Assembly (NCBI GenBank): GCA_030601755.1 | Contig: JAUWBF010000024.1 | Span: 1 to 43,062, forward strand | Direction: 5' to 3' | Origin: Verrucomicrobiota bacterium | GTDB taxonomy: Bacteria; Verrucomicrobiota; Verrucomicrobiia; Opitutales; Opitutaceae | Length of the DNA stretch: 43,062 nucleotides | Part shown: one piece after another, positions 19,354-27,419 of the stretch | Layout: every line of letters starts with the position of its first letter | Position numbering within the stretch: the first letter of the stretch is position 1 | The notes under the pieces: generated by a model | Told to the model about the DNA's origin: nothing | Database searches by the model: none | What the model saw: only the letters and a program-made list of their open reading frames with translations | Made by a program: the position numbers and the translations under genes

Positions 19354-19441
19354 GTAGGGGCCTCGCTTGCGAGGCCCGTTTGACGAACGCGGTCGATTTG
19401 CATCGTCGACATCGAACGGGCTTCGCGAGCGAAGCCCCTAC
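19354..19441. repeat. BIME: two inverted GTAG-type REP hairpins (copy 1)
   Basis: Two 27-base units face each other. The left unit (19354-19380) is GTAG followed by the stem GGGCCTCGC/GCGAGGCCC and GTT. The right unit (19415-19441) is its inverse with stem GGGCTTCGC/GCGAAGCCC, a compensatory change. A 34-base spacer separates them. This is the classic layout of a bacterial interspersed mosaic element and is the kind of DNA that RAYT proteins act on. A second copy lies at 23246-23343. It separates the FKBP gene from purT and could fold into a large cruciform or terminate transcription. Confidence 0.85.
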
Positions 19442-19508
19442 GTCAAAGCCCGGCCGGCCGGTGATCGCACTGGCAAGCCGGGCTTTTTTGCGTTCGCTTG
19501 GCGGCGTC

Positions 19509-20702
19509 ATGTTGCAACCCGGAACCTTCGCACCGCCTTCCTCACCACGCGCCACCCGCGTCCTCATGCTGGGCTCGGGAGAACTGGGCAAAGAGGTCGT
19601 GATCGAGCTGCAACGCCTCGGCTGCGAGGTGATCGCCTGCGACCGCTACCCCAACGCGCCCGCCATGCAGGTGGCGCATCGTTCGCACGTCTTCTCGATG
19701 CTCGACGGCGAGGCGCTCCGCCGTGTGATCGCCGAGGAAAAGCCCGACCTCGTCGTGCCCGAAATCGAGGCCATCGCCACCGACGTGCTCGTTGAACTCG
19801 AGGCGGCCGGACAACGCGTCATCCCGACCGCGCGCGCCGCCCGCCTGACCATGAACCGCGAGGGCATACGCCGGCTCGCCGCCGAGGAGCTGGGGCTGCC
19901 GACCTCGCCGTATCGCTTCGTCGCCACCGAGGCTGAGGCGCTCGCTGCGGGTGACGAGCTGGGCTTCCCCTGCGTGCTCAAACCGCTGATGTCGTCGAGC
20001 GGCCACGGCCAGAGCGTCGTGAAGACCGCCGCCGACATGGCCGCCGCCTGGCGCTACGCGCAGGAAGGCGCGCGCTCCGGCGCGGGGCGTTGCATCGTCG
20101 AGGGCTTTATCAAATTTGACTACGAGATCACCGTGCTGACGGTCTCCGCGGTGAACGGCATCCAGTGCTGCCCGCCGGTCGGCCACGTGCAGATCGACGG
20201 CGACTACCGCGAGAGCTGGCAGCCGTGCGCGATGTCGCCGGCGGCGTGGGCCGAGGCGCAGCGCGTGGCCAAGGCCGTCGTCGCCAACCTCGGCGGCCAC
20301 GGCTTATTCGGCGTCGAGTGTTTCGTGCGCGGCGACGAGGTGATGTTCAGCGAGGTGAGCCCGCGTCCGCACGACACGGGCCTCGTCACCATCGGCAGTC
20401 AGGCGTGGTCGGAATTCGCGCTGCACGCCCGCGCGATCCTCGGGTTGCCGGTGCCACCGGTGTATTTGGTTCGTCCCTACGCGCACAGCGTCGCGCTGCT
20501 CGGCCACGGCGACGGCGTTCCGGTTGTGTCCGGTGTCGCCGAGGCGCTGGCCGTTCCCGAGAGCCAGCTGCGCATTTTCGGCAAGCCCGTTTGCAAGGGC
20601 CACCGCCGCCTCGCGGTCGCCGTCGCCACCGGCGACACCGCCGACGAGGCCCGCGACCGCGCCCGCGCAACCGCCGCCGCCATCCGGATCACCGTTTCCT
20701 GA
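19509..20702 (+). CDS. purT: Formate-dependent phosphoribosylglycinamide formyltransferase PurT
   Basis: ATP-grasp enzyme of 397 residues that formylates GAR using formate and ATP in step 3 of purine synthesis. The start at ATG 19509 is chosen because the in-frame extension upstream to 19380 is encoded by the BIME. Motifs are [20 protein letters not shown] (N-terminal nucleotide-binding fold), [20 protein letters not shown] (ATP-grasp Lys and Gly-loop), [16 protein letters not shown] and [20 protein letters not shown] (metal-binding Glu). Length is typical. Use of formate by PurT fits an organism with fermentative metabolism, but the link is loose. It is followed by a 109-bp hairpin element. 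Confidence 0.95.
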   Translation: MLQPGTFAPPSSPRATRVLMLGSGELGKEVVIELQRLGCEVIACDRYPNAPAMQVAHRSHVFSMLDGEALRRVIAEEKPDLVVPEIEAIATDVLVELEAAGQRVIPTARAARLTMNREGIRRLAAEELGLPTSPYRFVATEAEALAAGDELGFPCVLKPLMSSSGHGQSVVKTAADMAAAWRYAQEGARSGAGRCIVEGFIKFDYEITVLTVSAVNGIQCCPPVGHVQIDGDYRESWQPCAMSPAAWAEAQRVAKAVVANLGGHGLFGVECFVRGDEVMFSEVSPRPHDTGLVTIGSQAWSEFALHARAILGLPVPPVYLVRPYAHSVALLGHGDGVPVVSGVAEALAVPESQLRIFGKPVCKGHRRLAVAVATGDTADEARDRARATAAAIRITVS

Positions 20703-20742
20703 CCCTCTAGCCGTGCCCGCCGCAGCACTCCGTCGAAAACCC

Positions 20743-20851
20743 CCGGAAAAAGACTAACCAGCTACGTTAGTTTTTATTTCGAATTTGGACGGTTTCGGGC
20801 CCCGCCTCCGAGGTGGAAAAAGGCTAACGTAGCTGGTTAGTCTTTTTCTGG
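20743..20851. repeat. 109-bp hairpin repeat element (copy 1)
   Basis: Two 28-base arms, 20743-20770 and 20824-20851, are inverted repeats of each other (27 of 28 identical). Each contains GACTAAC-N7-GTTAG with an A-run on one side, and the 7-base centre is CAGCTAC on the left and its complement GTAGCTG on the right. The 53-base middle begins TTTTTATTTCG and ends GAAAAAGG. An element of identical length lies at 22563-22671. Each arm is itself a small hairpin with A/T-rich flanks, so it could also serve as a bidirectional terminator. It occupies most of the gap between purT and cvfB. Confidence 0.85.
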
Positions 20852-20920
20852 GCTGGTCCGGTGAAACGGCGGTGGATTTGGCTCCTCACGGGCGGGGGAA
20901 GGGCGCAGGGTGGGGGCCAC

Positions 20921-21757
20921 ATGGCTCACATCGGCAAACGCAACACGCTCACCGTCCTTCGCTCCGCGCCTCCGGGCTACTACCTCGACGCAGGCACGCT
21001 CGGCGAGGTGTTGCTGCCGGGCTCGTTGATCCCGCCCGGCGCGAAGGTCGGCGACGCGCTGGAGGTGTTTTTGTATCGGGATTCCGAGGACAGGTTGGTC
21101 GCGACCACGGAGCTGCCTTACGCGCAGGTCGGCGAGTTCGCGTGCCTGCGCGTGGTCGGACTGTCGCCGCGCATCGGTGTGTTTCTGGACATCGGCCTCG
21201 CCAAGGACCTGCTGCTGCCAATGCGCGAATTGAAGACCGAGGGCGTGCGCACGGGCGACTGGCTGATCGTCTTTGTGACGCTCGACGAGCGCACCCAGCG
21301 CCTGATGGCCAGCGAGCGCCTGCAACGTCATCTCAGCCCCGACCGGCCGACCTACGCCGAGGGACAGGCGGTGAAGTTGCTCGTCACCGGCGAGACGCCG
21401 CTCGGCTACAAGGCGATCGTGGAAAACGCCCACGTCGGCCTGCTCTACCGCTCCGATCTCGCCGGTCCGCTGGGCAAGGGCGAACGCTTCGACGGCTTCG
21501 TGCGCACGGTGCGCGAGGACGGCAAGCTGGATCTCGCGCTCGACCAAGCCGGGCACACGCGCATCGACACCAACGCCGAACGCGTGATGACCGCGCTCAC
21601 CAAGGCGGGCGGCCGCCTGCCGTTTCACGACGACAGCTCGCCGGAGGAAATCCGCGAGGCCTTCGGCATGAGCAAGAAGGCCTTCAAGCAGGCCATCGGT
21701 TCGCTCTTCAAGGCCCGCCGGATCGTGATCACGCAGCACGGCATCCGCGTCGTGTGA
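20921..21757 (+). CDS. CvfB-like S1-domain RNA-binding protein
   Basis: Cytoplasmic protein of 278 residues related to CvfB/YitL. The start at ATG 20921 (MAHIGKRNTLTVLRSAPPGY) follows a G-rich ribosome-binding stretch. Several S1-like OB-folds are present: GYYLDAGTLGEVLLPGSLIP, then ACLRVVGLSPRIGVFLDIGL, and KAIVENAHVGLLYRSDL. The C-terminal winged helix has the family signature (LPFHDDSSPEEIREAFGMSK, KKAFKQAIGSLFKARRIVI). CvfB binds RNA and influences gene expression in firmicutes; the role here is unknown. It is convergent with radC, and both genes are enclosed by the two 109-bp elements. Confidence 0.9.
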   Translation: MAHIGKRNTLTVLRSAPPGYYLDAGTLGEVLLPGSLIPPGAKVGDALEVFLYRDSEDRLVATTELPYAQVGEFACLRVVGLSPRIGVFLDIGLAKDLLLPMRELKTEGVRTGDWLIVFVTLDERTQRLMASERLQRHLSPDRPTYAEGQAVKLLVTGETPLGYKAIVENAHVGLLYRSDLAGPLGKGERFDGFVRTVREDGKLDLALDQAGHTRIDTNAERVMTALTKAGGRLPFHDDSSPEEIREAFGMSKKAFKQAIGSLFKARRIVITQHGIRVV

Positions 21758-21773
21758 CGCCGGACACGAGCAC

Positions 21774-22508
21774 CTACAGCACGCCCGCCTCGCGGAAGCT
21801 GTAGTAACCCAGCCCGAGCGGGTCGACCTCGGCGCGGCCGATGATCACGTGGTCGAGCAACGGTATCTGCACCGCCTCCGCTGCCTCGCGCAGCTGTCGG
21901 GTGGAGCGCAGGTCGGCGCTGCTCGGGGCGGGGTCGCCGGACGGGTGGTTGTGCGCGCAGACGATGGCCGACGCGGCCTCCTGGATGGCGATGCGAAACA
22001 CCTCGCGCGGGTGCACGAGCGCGCTGCTCGCGATGCCCGAGGTGGCCTCGACGCAGCGTTGCAGGCGGTTTTTGCGGTCGAGGCAGAGCACCCAGAATTT
22101 CTCCACCGCGAGGCCCATCGCGAGGGGTTGGATCTGCGCGACGATGGCTTCGGGGCAGTCGACCATCGGGGACTGGCCGAGCCCCTGCAGGGCGACGCGT
22201 TTGGCGACCTCCATGACCGTGACCAGTTGCAACGCCTTGACCGGACCGATGCCCTTGAGCCGGCGAAAGTCTTTGGCCGTCCAGCGGGTCAACTTGGCGA
22301 GTGAGCCGGCCTCGGCCAGCAGGCGTCCGGCGAGCGTGAGCACGTCCTGACCGGCGGTGCCGCTGCGCAGCAGCATGGCGAGCAGCTCGGTGTCGGAGAG
22401 GTGGGACGGGCCGAGGCGCTGGAGCCGTTCCTGGGGCCGTTCGTCGACCGCGAGGCTGCGCAGGCGGTTGTTGTCGTCGAGTTTTGGATACGGCGTCGGC
22501 TCCGGCAT
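21774..22508 (-). CDS. radC: RadC/YsnA-family JAB-domain protein
   Basis: Protein of 244 residues with start at 22508 (MPEPTPYPKLDDNNRLRSLA); an ATG at 22523 adds five. An N-terminal helix-hairpin-helix region (LSDTELLAMLLRSGTAGQDV; FRRLKGIGPVKALQL) precedes the MPN/JAB metalloprotease-like domain with its conserved HxHPS motif (VCAHNHPSGDPAPSSADL) and upstream Glu (PREVF). Residues match a complete, potentially metal-binding site. Despite the name, the family's link to DNA repair is doubtful and its function is unsettled. Here it converges on cvfB with a 16-base gap. Confidence 0.94.
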   Translation of the reverse strand: MPEPTPYPKLDDNNRLRSLAVDERPQERLQRLGPSHLSDTELLAMLLRSGTAGQDVLTLAGRLLAEAGSLAKLTRWTAKDFRRLKGIGPVKALQLVTVMEVAKRVALQGLGQSPMVDCPEAIVAQIQPLAMGLAVEKFWVLCLDRKNRLQRCVEATSGIASSALVHPREVFRIAIQEAASAIVCAHNHPSGDPAPSSADLRSTRQLREAAEAVQIPLLDHVIIGRAEVDPLGLGYYSFREAGVL

Positions 22509-22562
22509 GACGAAACCGAGCAATGCCCGCGCGCGCCCCGCCGCGCAACCGCCAAACCACGC

Positions 22563-22671
22563 CCGGAAAAAGACTAACCAGACACGTTAGTTTTTATTTC
22601 GGATTTAGGCGGATATGGACCGCTTGGCAGAGGGAGAAAAAGGCTAACCAGACACGTTAGTCTTTTTCGGG
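22563..22671. repeat. 109-bp hairpin repeat element (copy 2)
   Basis: Same length and layout as 20743-20851. Arms are 22563-22590 and 22644-22671; the 53-base middle again starts TTTTTATTTCG and ends GAAAAAGG. Here the 7-base centre is CAGACAC in both arms on the same strand, that is direct rather than inverted as in copy 1. Both elements have the same orientation relative to the window. The right arm supplies the last codons and the stop codon of the gene at 22657-23148. Confidence 0.85.
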
Positions 22672-23148
22672 CGGACGCGGGGTTTTGTCGCGGGCGATGG
22701 CGAGGATGTGGCGGGAGAAGTCGGGGTCCTCGCCTTCGAGAAGGGCGGGCAGGACTTCGCGGAAATCGGGGCGGCGGCACCACTCGCGCATGTAGTCCTC
22801 CCAGGTTTGCCAGAGGCGGGCGGCCTGCCGGCTCATGCGCTCTTCGTAGACGAGAATGTAGGCCTGCTCGAAGATGGAGACGAGGACCTCGAAGAGGATG
22901 TTGCGACGCTCGATCTGCTCCGGGGTGAGGTCGACGGGGGGACGGGCGCGGCTCATGAGGCCGAGGTCGGCGTGCTGGAGGCAGAGTTGCAGGAACTGGG
23001 TGTAGCGGTCGGAGAGGCGCAGGTAGAGCTCCTCGTCGTCGTTGAGGCGCTCTTTGCGCTGCTCGATGATGAAGACGGCGATGGCGAGCGGCAGACCGAT
23101 GACGGTCACCACGTAGCTGAGGGCCTCCAGCCATTCGAGCGTGCTCAT
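22657..23148 (-). CDS. Membrane-anchored hypothetical protein
   Basis: Protein of 163 residues with one N-terminal hydrophobic segment (ALSYVVTVIGLPLAIAVFII) and a soluble, mostly helical remainder rich in Arg, Glu and Trp (LWQTWEDYMREWCRRPDFRE). I do not recognise a named family, though the layout of one membrane helix followed by a helical cytoplasmic tail is common in small DUF proteins. The final residues RPPEKD and the TAA stop are encoded by the arm of the 109-bp element, so that element sets the C-terminus. It may be the last gene of the leftward operon or, given the BIME upstream, a separate unit. Confidence 0.75.
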   Translation of the reverse strand: MSTLEWLEALSYVVTVIGLPLAIAVFIIEQRKERLNDDEELYLRLSDRYTQFLQLCLQHADLGLMSRARPPVDLTPEQIERRNILFEVLVSIFEQAYILVYEERMSRQAARLWQTWEDYMREWCRRPDFREVLPALLEGEDPDFSRHILAIARDKTPRPPEKD

Positions 23149-23245
23149 GCTAGGATCACGATAACCGGCGACGGATGCCGGTCAAACCGGCCTCGGCCGT
23201 CCGAGGTCGACTTCGGCGAGGAGGTTCGGGGAAGGGGGGCAGCGC

Positions 23246-23343
23246 GTAGGGGCCTCGCTCGCGAGGCCCGTTGCGCGCTGGCTGGAGGTTGACGGTCTAT
23301 CTGCAGTATGGCGATGAACGGGCCTCGCAAGCGAGGCCCCTAC
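23246..23343. repeat. BIME: two inverted GTAG-type REP hairpins (copy 2)
   Basis: Left unit 23246-23272 and right unit 23317-23343, each 27 bases. They read GTAG plus the stem GGGCCTCGC/GCGAGGCCC plus GTT, facing each other over a 44-base spacer. The loops differ (TC and AA). They are nearly identical to the units at 19354-19441, whereas the spacers are unrelated. The right unit ends five bases from the stop codon of the CoA-transferase gene, where it may help terminate the leftward operon. Confidence 0.85.
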
Positions 23344-23348
23344 GCGTC

Positions 23349-24845
23349 TCAGGCCTGCCACTCGGTGGCGGACATGGCGCCGGTCTTGAGGAACTGCTCG
23401 TGCATGCGGAAGGCGTTGCGCAGGGTCTGCGGGGTGTGGCCGTCCTTGGTGAGTTCGACGTAGCGCATGAGGGTGTCGCGGAACTCGGGGTGCGCGCACT
23501 TCTCCACGATGAGTCGGGCGCGCTCGAGCGGGTCCTTGCCGCGGAGGTCGGCCACGCCTTGCTCGGTGACGACGATCTGCACGGAGTGCTCGCTGTGGTC
23601 CATGTGGGAGACGAGCGGGACGATGGTGCTGATCTTGCCGCCCTTGGCGGAGGAGGGGCAGGTGAAGATCGAGATGTAGGCGTTGCGCGTGAAGTCGCCG
23701 GAGCCGCCGATGCCGTTCATGAGGTTGGAGCCCATGACGTGGGTCGAGTTCACGTTGCCAAACACGTCGAGCTCGATGGCGGTGTTGATGGTAATGATGC
23801 CGAGGCGGCGGACGATCTCGGGGTTGTTGGTGATTTCCTGCGGGCGCAGCAGGATGCGCGGGCGGAAGAACTCGAGGTCGTCGTAGAACTTCTGCAGCAC
23901 GGGCTGCGCGACGGTGAGCGAGGTGCCGGTGGCGAAGCGGATCTTGCCGCTGCGCACGAGGTCGATGACGGAGTCCTGGATGACCTCGGAATACATCTCG
24001 AAGGGCGGGATGTCGGGGTTGGTTCCGAGGGCGCCGAGCACGGCGTTGGCGATGTTGCCGACGCCGGACTGGAGCGGCAGGAACTCGCGGGGCACGCGGC
24101 CGACGGTGATCTCGTTGGCCAGGAAATCGGCGACGTTGGCGCCTATGCGGGCGGTCACGGGGTCGGTGGGGTCGAAGCCGCCGGTCTCGTCGGGCAGATC
24201 GGTGTAGACGACGGCGGCGATCTTCGCCGGGTCGACCTTGACCACGGGGCTGCCGATGCGGTCGGTGGCGCGCACGATGGGGATGGGCTGGCGGTAGGGC
24301 GGGTCGAGCGGCTCGTAGATGTCGTGGAAGCCGCGCAGGCGGGGCGAGTGAAAGGCGTTGACCTCGACGATGATTTTTTTGGCGCAGCGCAGGAAGGTGG
24401 GCGAGGCGCCGACCGAGGTGGTGAGCACGATCTGGCCGTCGGGGGTGATGTCGGCGGCTTCGACGATGGCCCAGTCGAACTCGCCGAGGAAACCGCAGCG
24501 CACCTGCTGGGGCAGGTGGGAGAGGTGCATGTCGAAGAACTTGGTTTTGCCGGCGTTGATGTTGGCGCGGAGGTGCTTGTTGCTCTGGTAGGGCGTGCGC
24601 CAGGAGATGGCGTCGGCGCGGGCGAGTTCACCATCGAGCGAGTCGCCGGTGGAGGCGCCGGTGACGACGGCGACTTGGAAGGGACGACCGGCCTGGTGCT
24701 CGGCGGAGGCGCGCGCGGCGAGGGCCTTGGGCACGGCCTTGGCGGCGCCGGCGGGGGTGAAACCGCTGAAGCCGATGGTGGCACCGTGATGGATCATCGC
24801 GGCGGCCTCTTCCGGGGAGAGCACAGGATAGGTCGTGGGAGTCAT
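23349..24845 (-). CDS. Succinate/propionate CoA-transferase (acetyl-CoA hydrolase family)
   Basis: Enzyme of 498 residues in the Cat1/AarC/ScpC family. It would move CoA from propionyl-CoA to succinate (or acetate), closing the propionate cycle; cytoplasmic. The catalytic Glu is Glu287 in FEMYSEVIQDSVIDL, which forms the glutamyl-CoA thioester in this family. Conserved glycine-rich stretches are SGVGNIANAVLGAL and NGIGGSGDF, and the C-terminal VVTEQGVADLRGKDP is intact. Location at the end of the methylmalonyl-CoA operon favours propionyl-CoA:succinate transfer over acetyl-CoA hydrolysis, but the substrate cannot be fixed from sequence. Confidence 0.92.
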   Translation of the reverse strand: MTPTTYPVLSPEEAAAMIHHGATIGFSGFTPAGAAKAVPKALAARASAEHQAGRPFQVAVVTGASTGDSLDGELARADAISWRTPYQSNKHLRANINAGKTKFFDMHLSHLPQQVRCGFLGEFDWAIVEAADITPDGQIVLTTSVGASPTFLRCAKKIIVEVNAFHSPRLRGFHDIYEPLDPPYRQPIPIVRATDRIGSPVVKVDPAKIAAVVYTDLPDETGGFDPTDPVTARIGANVADFLANEITVGRVPREFLPLQSGVGNIANAVLGALGTNPDIPPFEMYSEVIQDSVIDLVRSGKIRFATGTSLTVAQPVLQKFYDDLEFFRPRILLRPQEITNNPEIVRRLGIITINTAIELDVFGNVNSTHVMGSNLMNGIGGSGDFTRNAYISIFTCPSSAKGGKISTIVPLVSHMDHSEHSVQIVVTEQGVADLRGKDPLERARLIVEKCAHPEFRDTLMRYVELTKDGHTPQTLRNAFRMHEQFLKTGAMSATEWQA

Positions 24846-24893
24846 GGCGAATAGGGAGATGCGAAAAGGGAAGATGGGAGATGGCTGATGGCC

Positions 24894-25658
24894 TCAGAAG
24901 GCCTCGCGCAGGCGGGCGACCTGCAACGGGGAGAGAACATGACGCGCACCGTCGTCGGCGTCGAGCTGGAGGCGGCCTTGCGCGTCGACGGCGGTCAGGC
25001 GGCCGACGAGCGGCGTGGCGCGGTTGTCGAGGTCGATGGAGACGCGCGCGCCGGTCCAGGCGGTGTTGAGCGTGGGCAACAGGTCCGCGACGGAGCGGTC
25101 GGCGACGAGGTGCTGGGCGTGGGCGAGGCGGGCGAGGATGGTGTCGAGCACGACGGCGCGGGTGGGCGCTGGGGAGAGCAGGTCGGCTAGGCGCGTGGTC
25201 TGGCCGGCGAGAGTGTCGTCGTGGAGCTCGGGGCGGTTGACGAGGTTGAGCCCGAGGCCGACGACGGCGGTGTCGGGCCGGAAGCGTTCGACGAGGATGC
25301 CGGCGAGCTTGGCGCGGCCGACCATGACGTCGTTGGGCCAGCGTAGCCGGATGTTGAATACGCCGAGGTCGGCGAGGGCGGCGCGCACGGCCCAGCCGGC
25401 GGCGAGCGGCAGGATGGCCCAGTCGGCGACGGGGCCGGGGGTGGGCAGCACGGCGGAGAGCCAGAGGCCGCCCTCGTCGGAGACCCAGGCGCGGCGGTGG
25501 CGTCCGCGGCCGCCGGTCTGGCGGTCGGCGACGACTGCGTGCCAGCCGGGCAGGGGGGCGGCGAGGTCGTTGGTCGAGACGGCCTTGGTGTGCAGGTGCA
25601 GCGTCCACTCCGGCGTGGCCGGGGAGAGAGGAGAGGCGGTGACGTGCGGCGCGACCAT
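24894..25658 (-). CDS. birA: Biotin protein ligase (BirA, catalytic type without HTH)
   Basis: Ligase of 254 residues that attaches biotin to carrier lysines through biotinyl-AMP. The start at ATG 25658 (MVAPHVTASPLSPATPEWTL) gives a class I enzyme without the N-terminal repressor domain. The adenylation loop is GGRGRHRRAWVSDEGGLW, and RLRWPNDVMVGRAKLAGILV contains the biotin-contacting Lys. The BPL C-terminal domain follows (LVGRLTAVDAQGRLQLDADD). It is 20 bases downstream of an oadB-type gene and in the same operon as the biotin carrier at 29063-29464, its obvious substrate. Confidence 0.92.
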   Translation of the reverse strand: MVAPHVTASPLSPATPEWTLHLHTKAVSTNDLAAPLPGWHAVVADRQTGGRGRHRRAWVSDEGGLWLSAVLPTPGPVADWAILPLAAGWAVRAALADLGVFNIRLRWPNDVMVGRAKLAGILVERFRPDTAVVGLGLNLVNRPELHDDTLAGQTTRLADLLSPAPTRAVVLDTILARLAHAQHLVADRSVADLLPTLNTAWTGARVSIDLDNRATPLVGRLTAVDAQGRLQLDADDGARHVLSPLQVARLREAF

Positions 25659-25678
25659 GGCGGAAGGGGAGTTGGCGG

Positions 25679-26932
25679 TCAGTTGGCGAACGATGAGATG
25701 AAGTAGCCCGCGGCGACGGCGGTGCCGATGACGCCGGCGACGTTGGGGCCCATGGCGTGCATGAGCAGGTAGTTGCCGGAGTCGTATTTCTGGCCCTCGT
25801 TGTGGGAGACGCGGGCGGCCATGGGCACGGCGGAGACACCGGCCGAGCCGATGAGCGGGTTGATGGGGTATTTTTTCGAGAAGCAGTTCATGAGCTTCGC
25901 CACGAGCACGCCGGAGGCGGTGGAGACGCAGAAGGCGACGACGCCGAGCACGATGATCTTGAGCGTGCCGCCGGCGAGGAAGCTGTCGGCGCGCATGGTG
26001 AGGCCGACGCTGGTGCCGAGGAAGATGGTGAGCACGTTGATGATCTCGTTTTGCGCGGACTTCACGAGGCGCTCGGTGACACCGCATTCGCGGAGGAAGT
26101 TGCCGAGCATGAGCATGGCAATCAGCGCGGAGGCGTCGGGCACGAGGAGGATGCAGACCATCATGACGAGCACCGCGAAGATGAGCTTTTCCAGCTTGGA
26201 GACCTTGCGCAGGGACTTCATGCGGATCTTGCGCTCCTTGTCGGTGGTGAGCAGCCGCATGATCGGCGGCTGGATGAGCGGCACAAGCGACATGTAGCTG
26301 TAGGCCGCGACGGCGATGGCGCCGAGGAGTTCGGGAGCGAGCTTGTTGGACAGGAAGATGGCGGTGGGGCCGTCGGCGCCGCCGATGATGCCGATGGCGG
26401 CGGCTTGCTTGGAGGTGAAGCCCATCAGCGACGCGCCCATGAAGGTGATGAACAGGCCGGCCTGCGCGGCGGCGCCGAGGAACAGCGTGCGCGGCATGGC
26501 GATGAGCGGACCGAAGTCGGTTAGCGCCCCGACGCCGAGGAAGATCAAAGGGGGGAACAGCTCGAGCTTGATACCTTGCGAGATGAAGTCGTAGAGGCCG
26601 CCCTCGACCTTCTCGACCTTGTAGGTTTGCGAGGCGTGGGCCGGGGTGTGAGCCGCAGGGGCGTCGGGCGATGCCTGATGCGGCGACATCTCGACGTTGA
26701 ACGTCGCTGTCTCATAGACGCCGTCGGGGCGCAGCTCGCTGGTGATGACGCCGCGGGTGGGCAGGTTGGCGATGAGCGCGCCGAAGGCGATGGGCACGAG
26801 CAGCAGGGGCTCGAAGCCCTTGGCGACTGCGAGCCAGAGCAGGACCGCGACCACGCCCCACATCACGAGCATTTGCCAGGTGATGAATTGGAAGCCGGTG
26901 GTGGTGAGGTAATCGAGGAGGTTCTGCAACAT
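25679..26932 (-). CDS. Na+-pumping decarboxylase beta subunit, OadB/MmdB type
   Basis: Integral membrane carboxybiotin decarboxylase of 417 residues, which couples CO2 release from carboxybiotin to Na+ export. The key Asp motif is IGIIGGADGPTAIFL (Asp203 in Klebsiella OadB). Region IV is complete: NPLIGSAGVSAVPMAARV carries the Asn, Gly, Ser and Arg equivalents of 373, 377, 382 and 389, followed by HAMGPNVAGVIGTA. An unusual hydrophilic loop of about 50 residues follows the second N-terminal helix (roughly 60-110, Ala/Pro/His-rich). This is the canonical pump subunit of the operon and differs clearly from the second beta-type gene at 27635. Confidence 0.94.
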   Translation of the reverse strand: MLQNLLDYLTTTGFQFITWQMLVMWGVVAVLLWLAVAKGFEPLLLVPIAFGALIANLPTRGVITSELRPDGVYETATFNVEMSPHQASPDAPAAHTPAHASQTYKVEKVEGGLYDFISQGIKLELFPPLIFLGVGALTDFGPLIAMPRTLFLGAAAQAGLFITFMGASLMGFTSKQAAAIGIIGGADGPTAIFLSNKLAPELLGAIAVAAYSYMSLVPLIQPPIMRLLTTDKERKIRMKSLRKVSKLEKLIFAVLVMMVCILLVPDASALIAMLMLGNFLRECGVTERLVKSAQNEIINVLTIFLGTSVGLTMRADSFLAGGTLKIIVLGVVAFCVSTASGVLVAKLMNCFSKKYPINPLIGSAGVSAVPMAARVSHNEGQKYDSGNYLLMHAMGPNVAGVIGTAVAAGYFISSFAN

Positions 26933-26959
26933 GGCCGTGGGGTCTGTATTCGGAGGGGG

Positions 26960-27370
26960 TTAACGAGGGCGGTGGGAGGCGAAGATCTGCCGGCGGCCTT
27001 CCATGGCCCAGTGCGCGTTGTGAGGCATGGGCGAGATGGCGACGATGCGGTGGCCGGCGCCGACGGTGAGGTGCACGGCGGCGGCGATCAGCGCGACGAG
27101 TTCGGGCGCGAGGGCGTCGTCCGCGGAGGGAGCAGGCTTCGCGGCCGGAGTGGCCGGTGCGCCTGGGCAGACGATGGTGGTCGTCTTGCTTGCGGAAGCC
27201 GCGGACTTGGATCTGAGCGCGAAGATCTTTCCGAGAATCTCGAGCAGGAACCAGATGCTGCCCAGCACGAGGAACACGACGACCAGACCGCTCAGCTGGA
27301 AGCTGATGGTCTCGGAAATCTCCGGGTGTTCGGGCAAGGCGGCGAGAGGGAGGGTGAGGGCGGTATTCAA
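26960..27370 (-). CDS. OadG-like small subunit of the decarboxylase (paralogue B)
   Basis: Protein of 136 residues with one membrane helix (LSGLVVVFLVLGSIWFLLEI), a Ala/Pro/Ser-rich linker and a C-terminal soluble piece (LAPELVALIAAAVHLTVGAG, ending HWAMEGRRQIFASHRPR). Topology matches OadG/MmdD subunits, which tether the carboxyltransferase to the membrane beta subunit. It is paralogous to 29490-29876, sharing PEL-A-I-AAV and the ending W-(A/M)-EGRRQI-SH. It precedes the canonical oadB gene by 27 bases, suggesting the two form a functional pair. Confidence 0.8.
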   Translation of the reverse strand: MNTALTLPLAALPEHPEISETISFQLSGLVVVFLVLGSIWFLLEILGKIFALRSKSAASASKTTTIVCPGAPATPAAKPAPSADDALAPELVALIAAAVHLTVGAGHRIVAISPMPHNAHWAMEGRRQIFASHRPR

Positions 27371-27419
27371 GGCAAGAACGGGTTGGAGGTTGTCTTGACG
27401 GACGGTTGGGACGGGCCGC

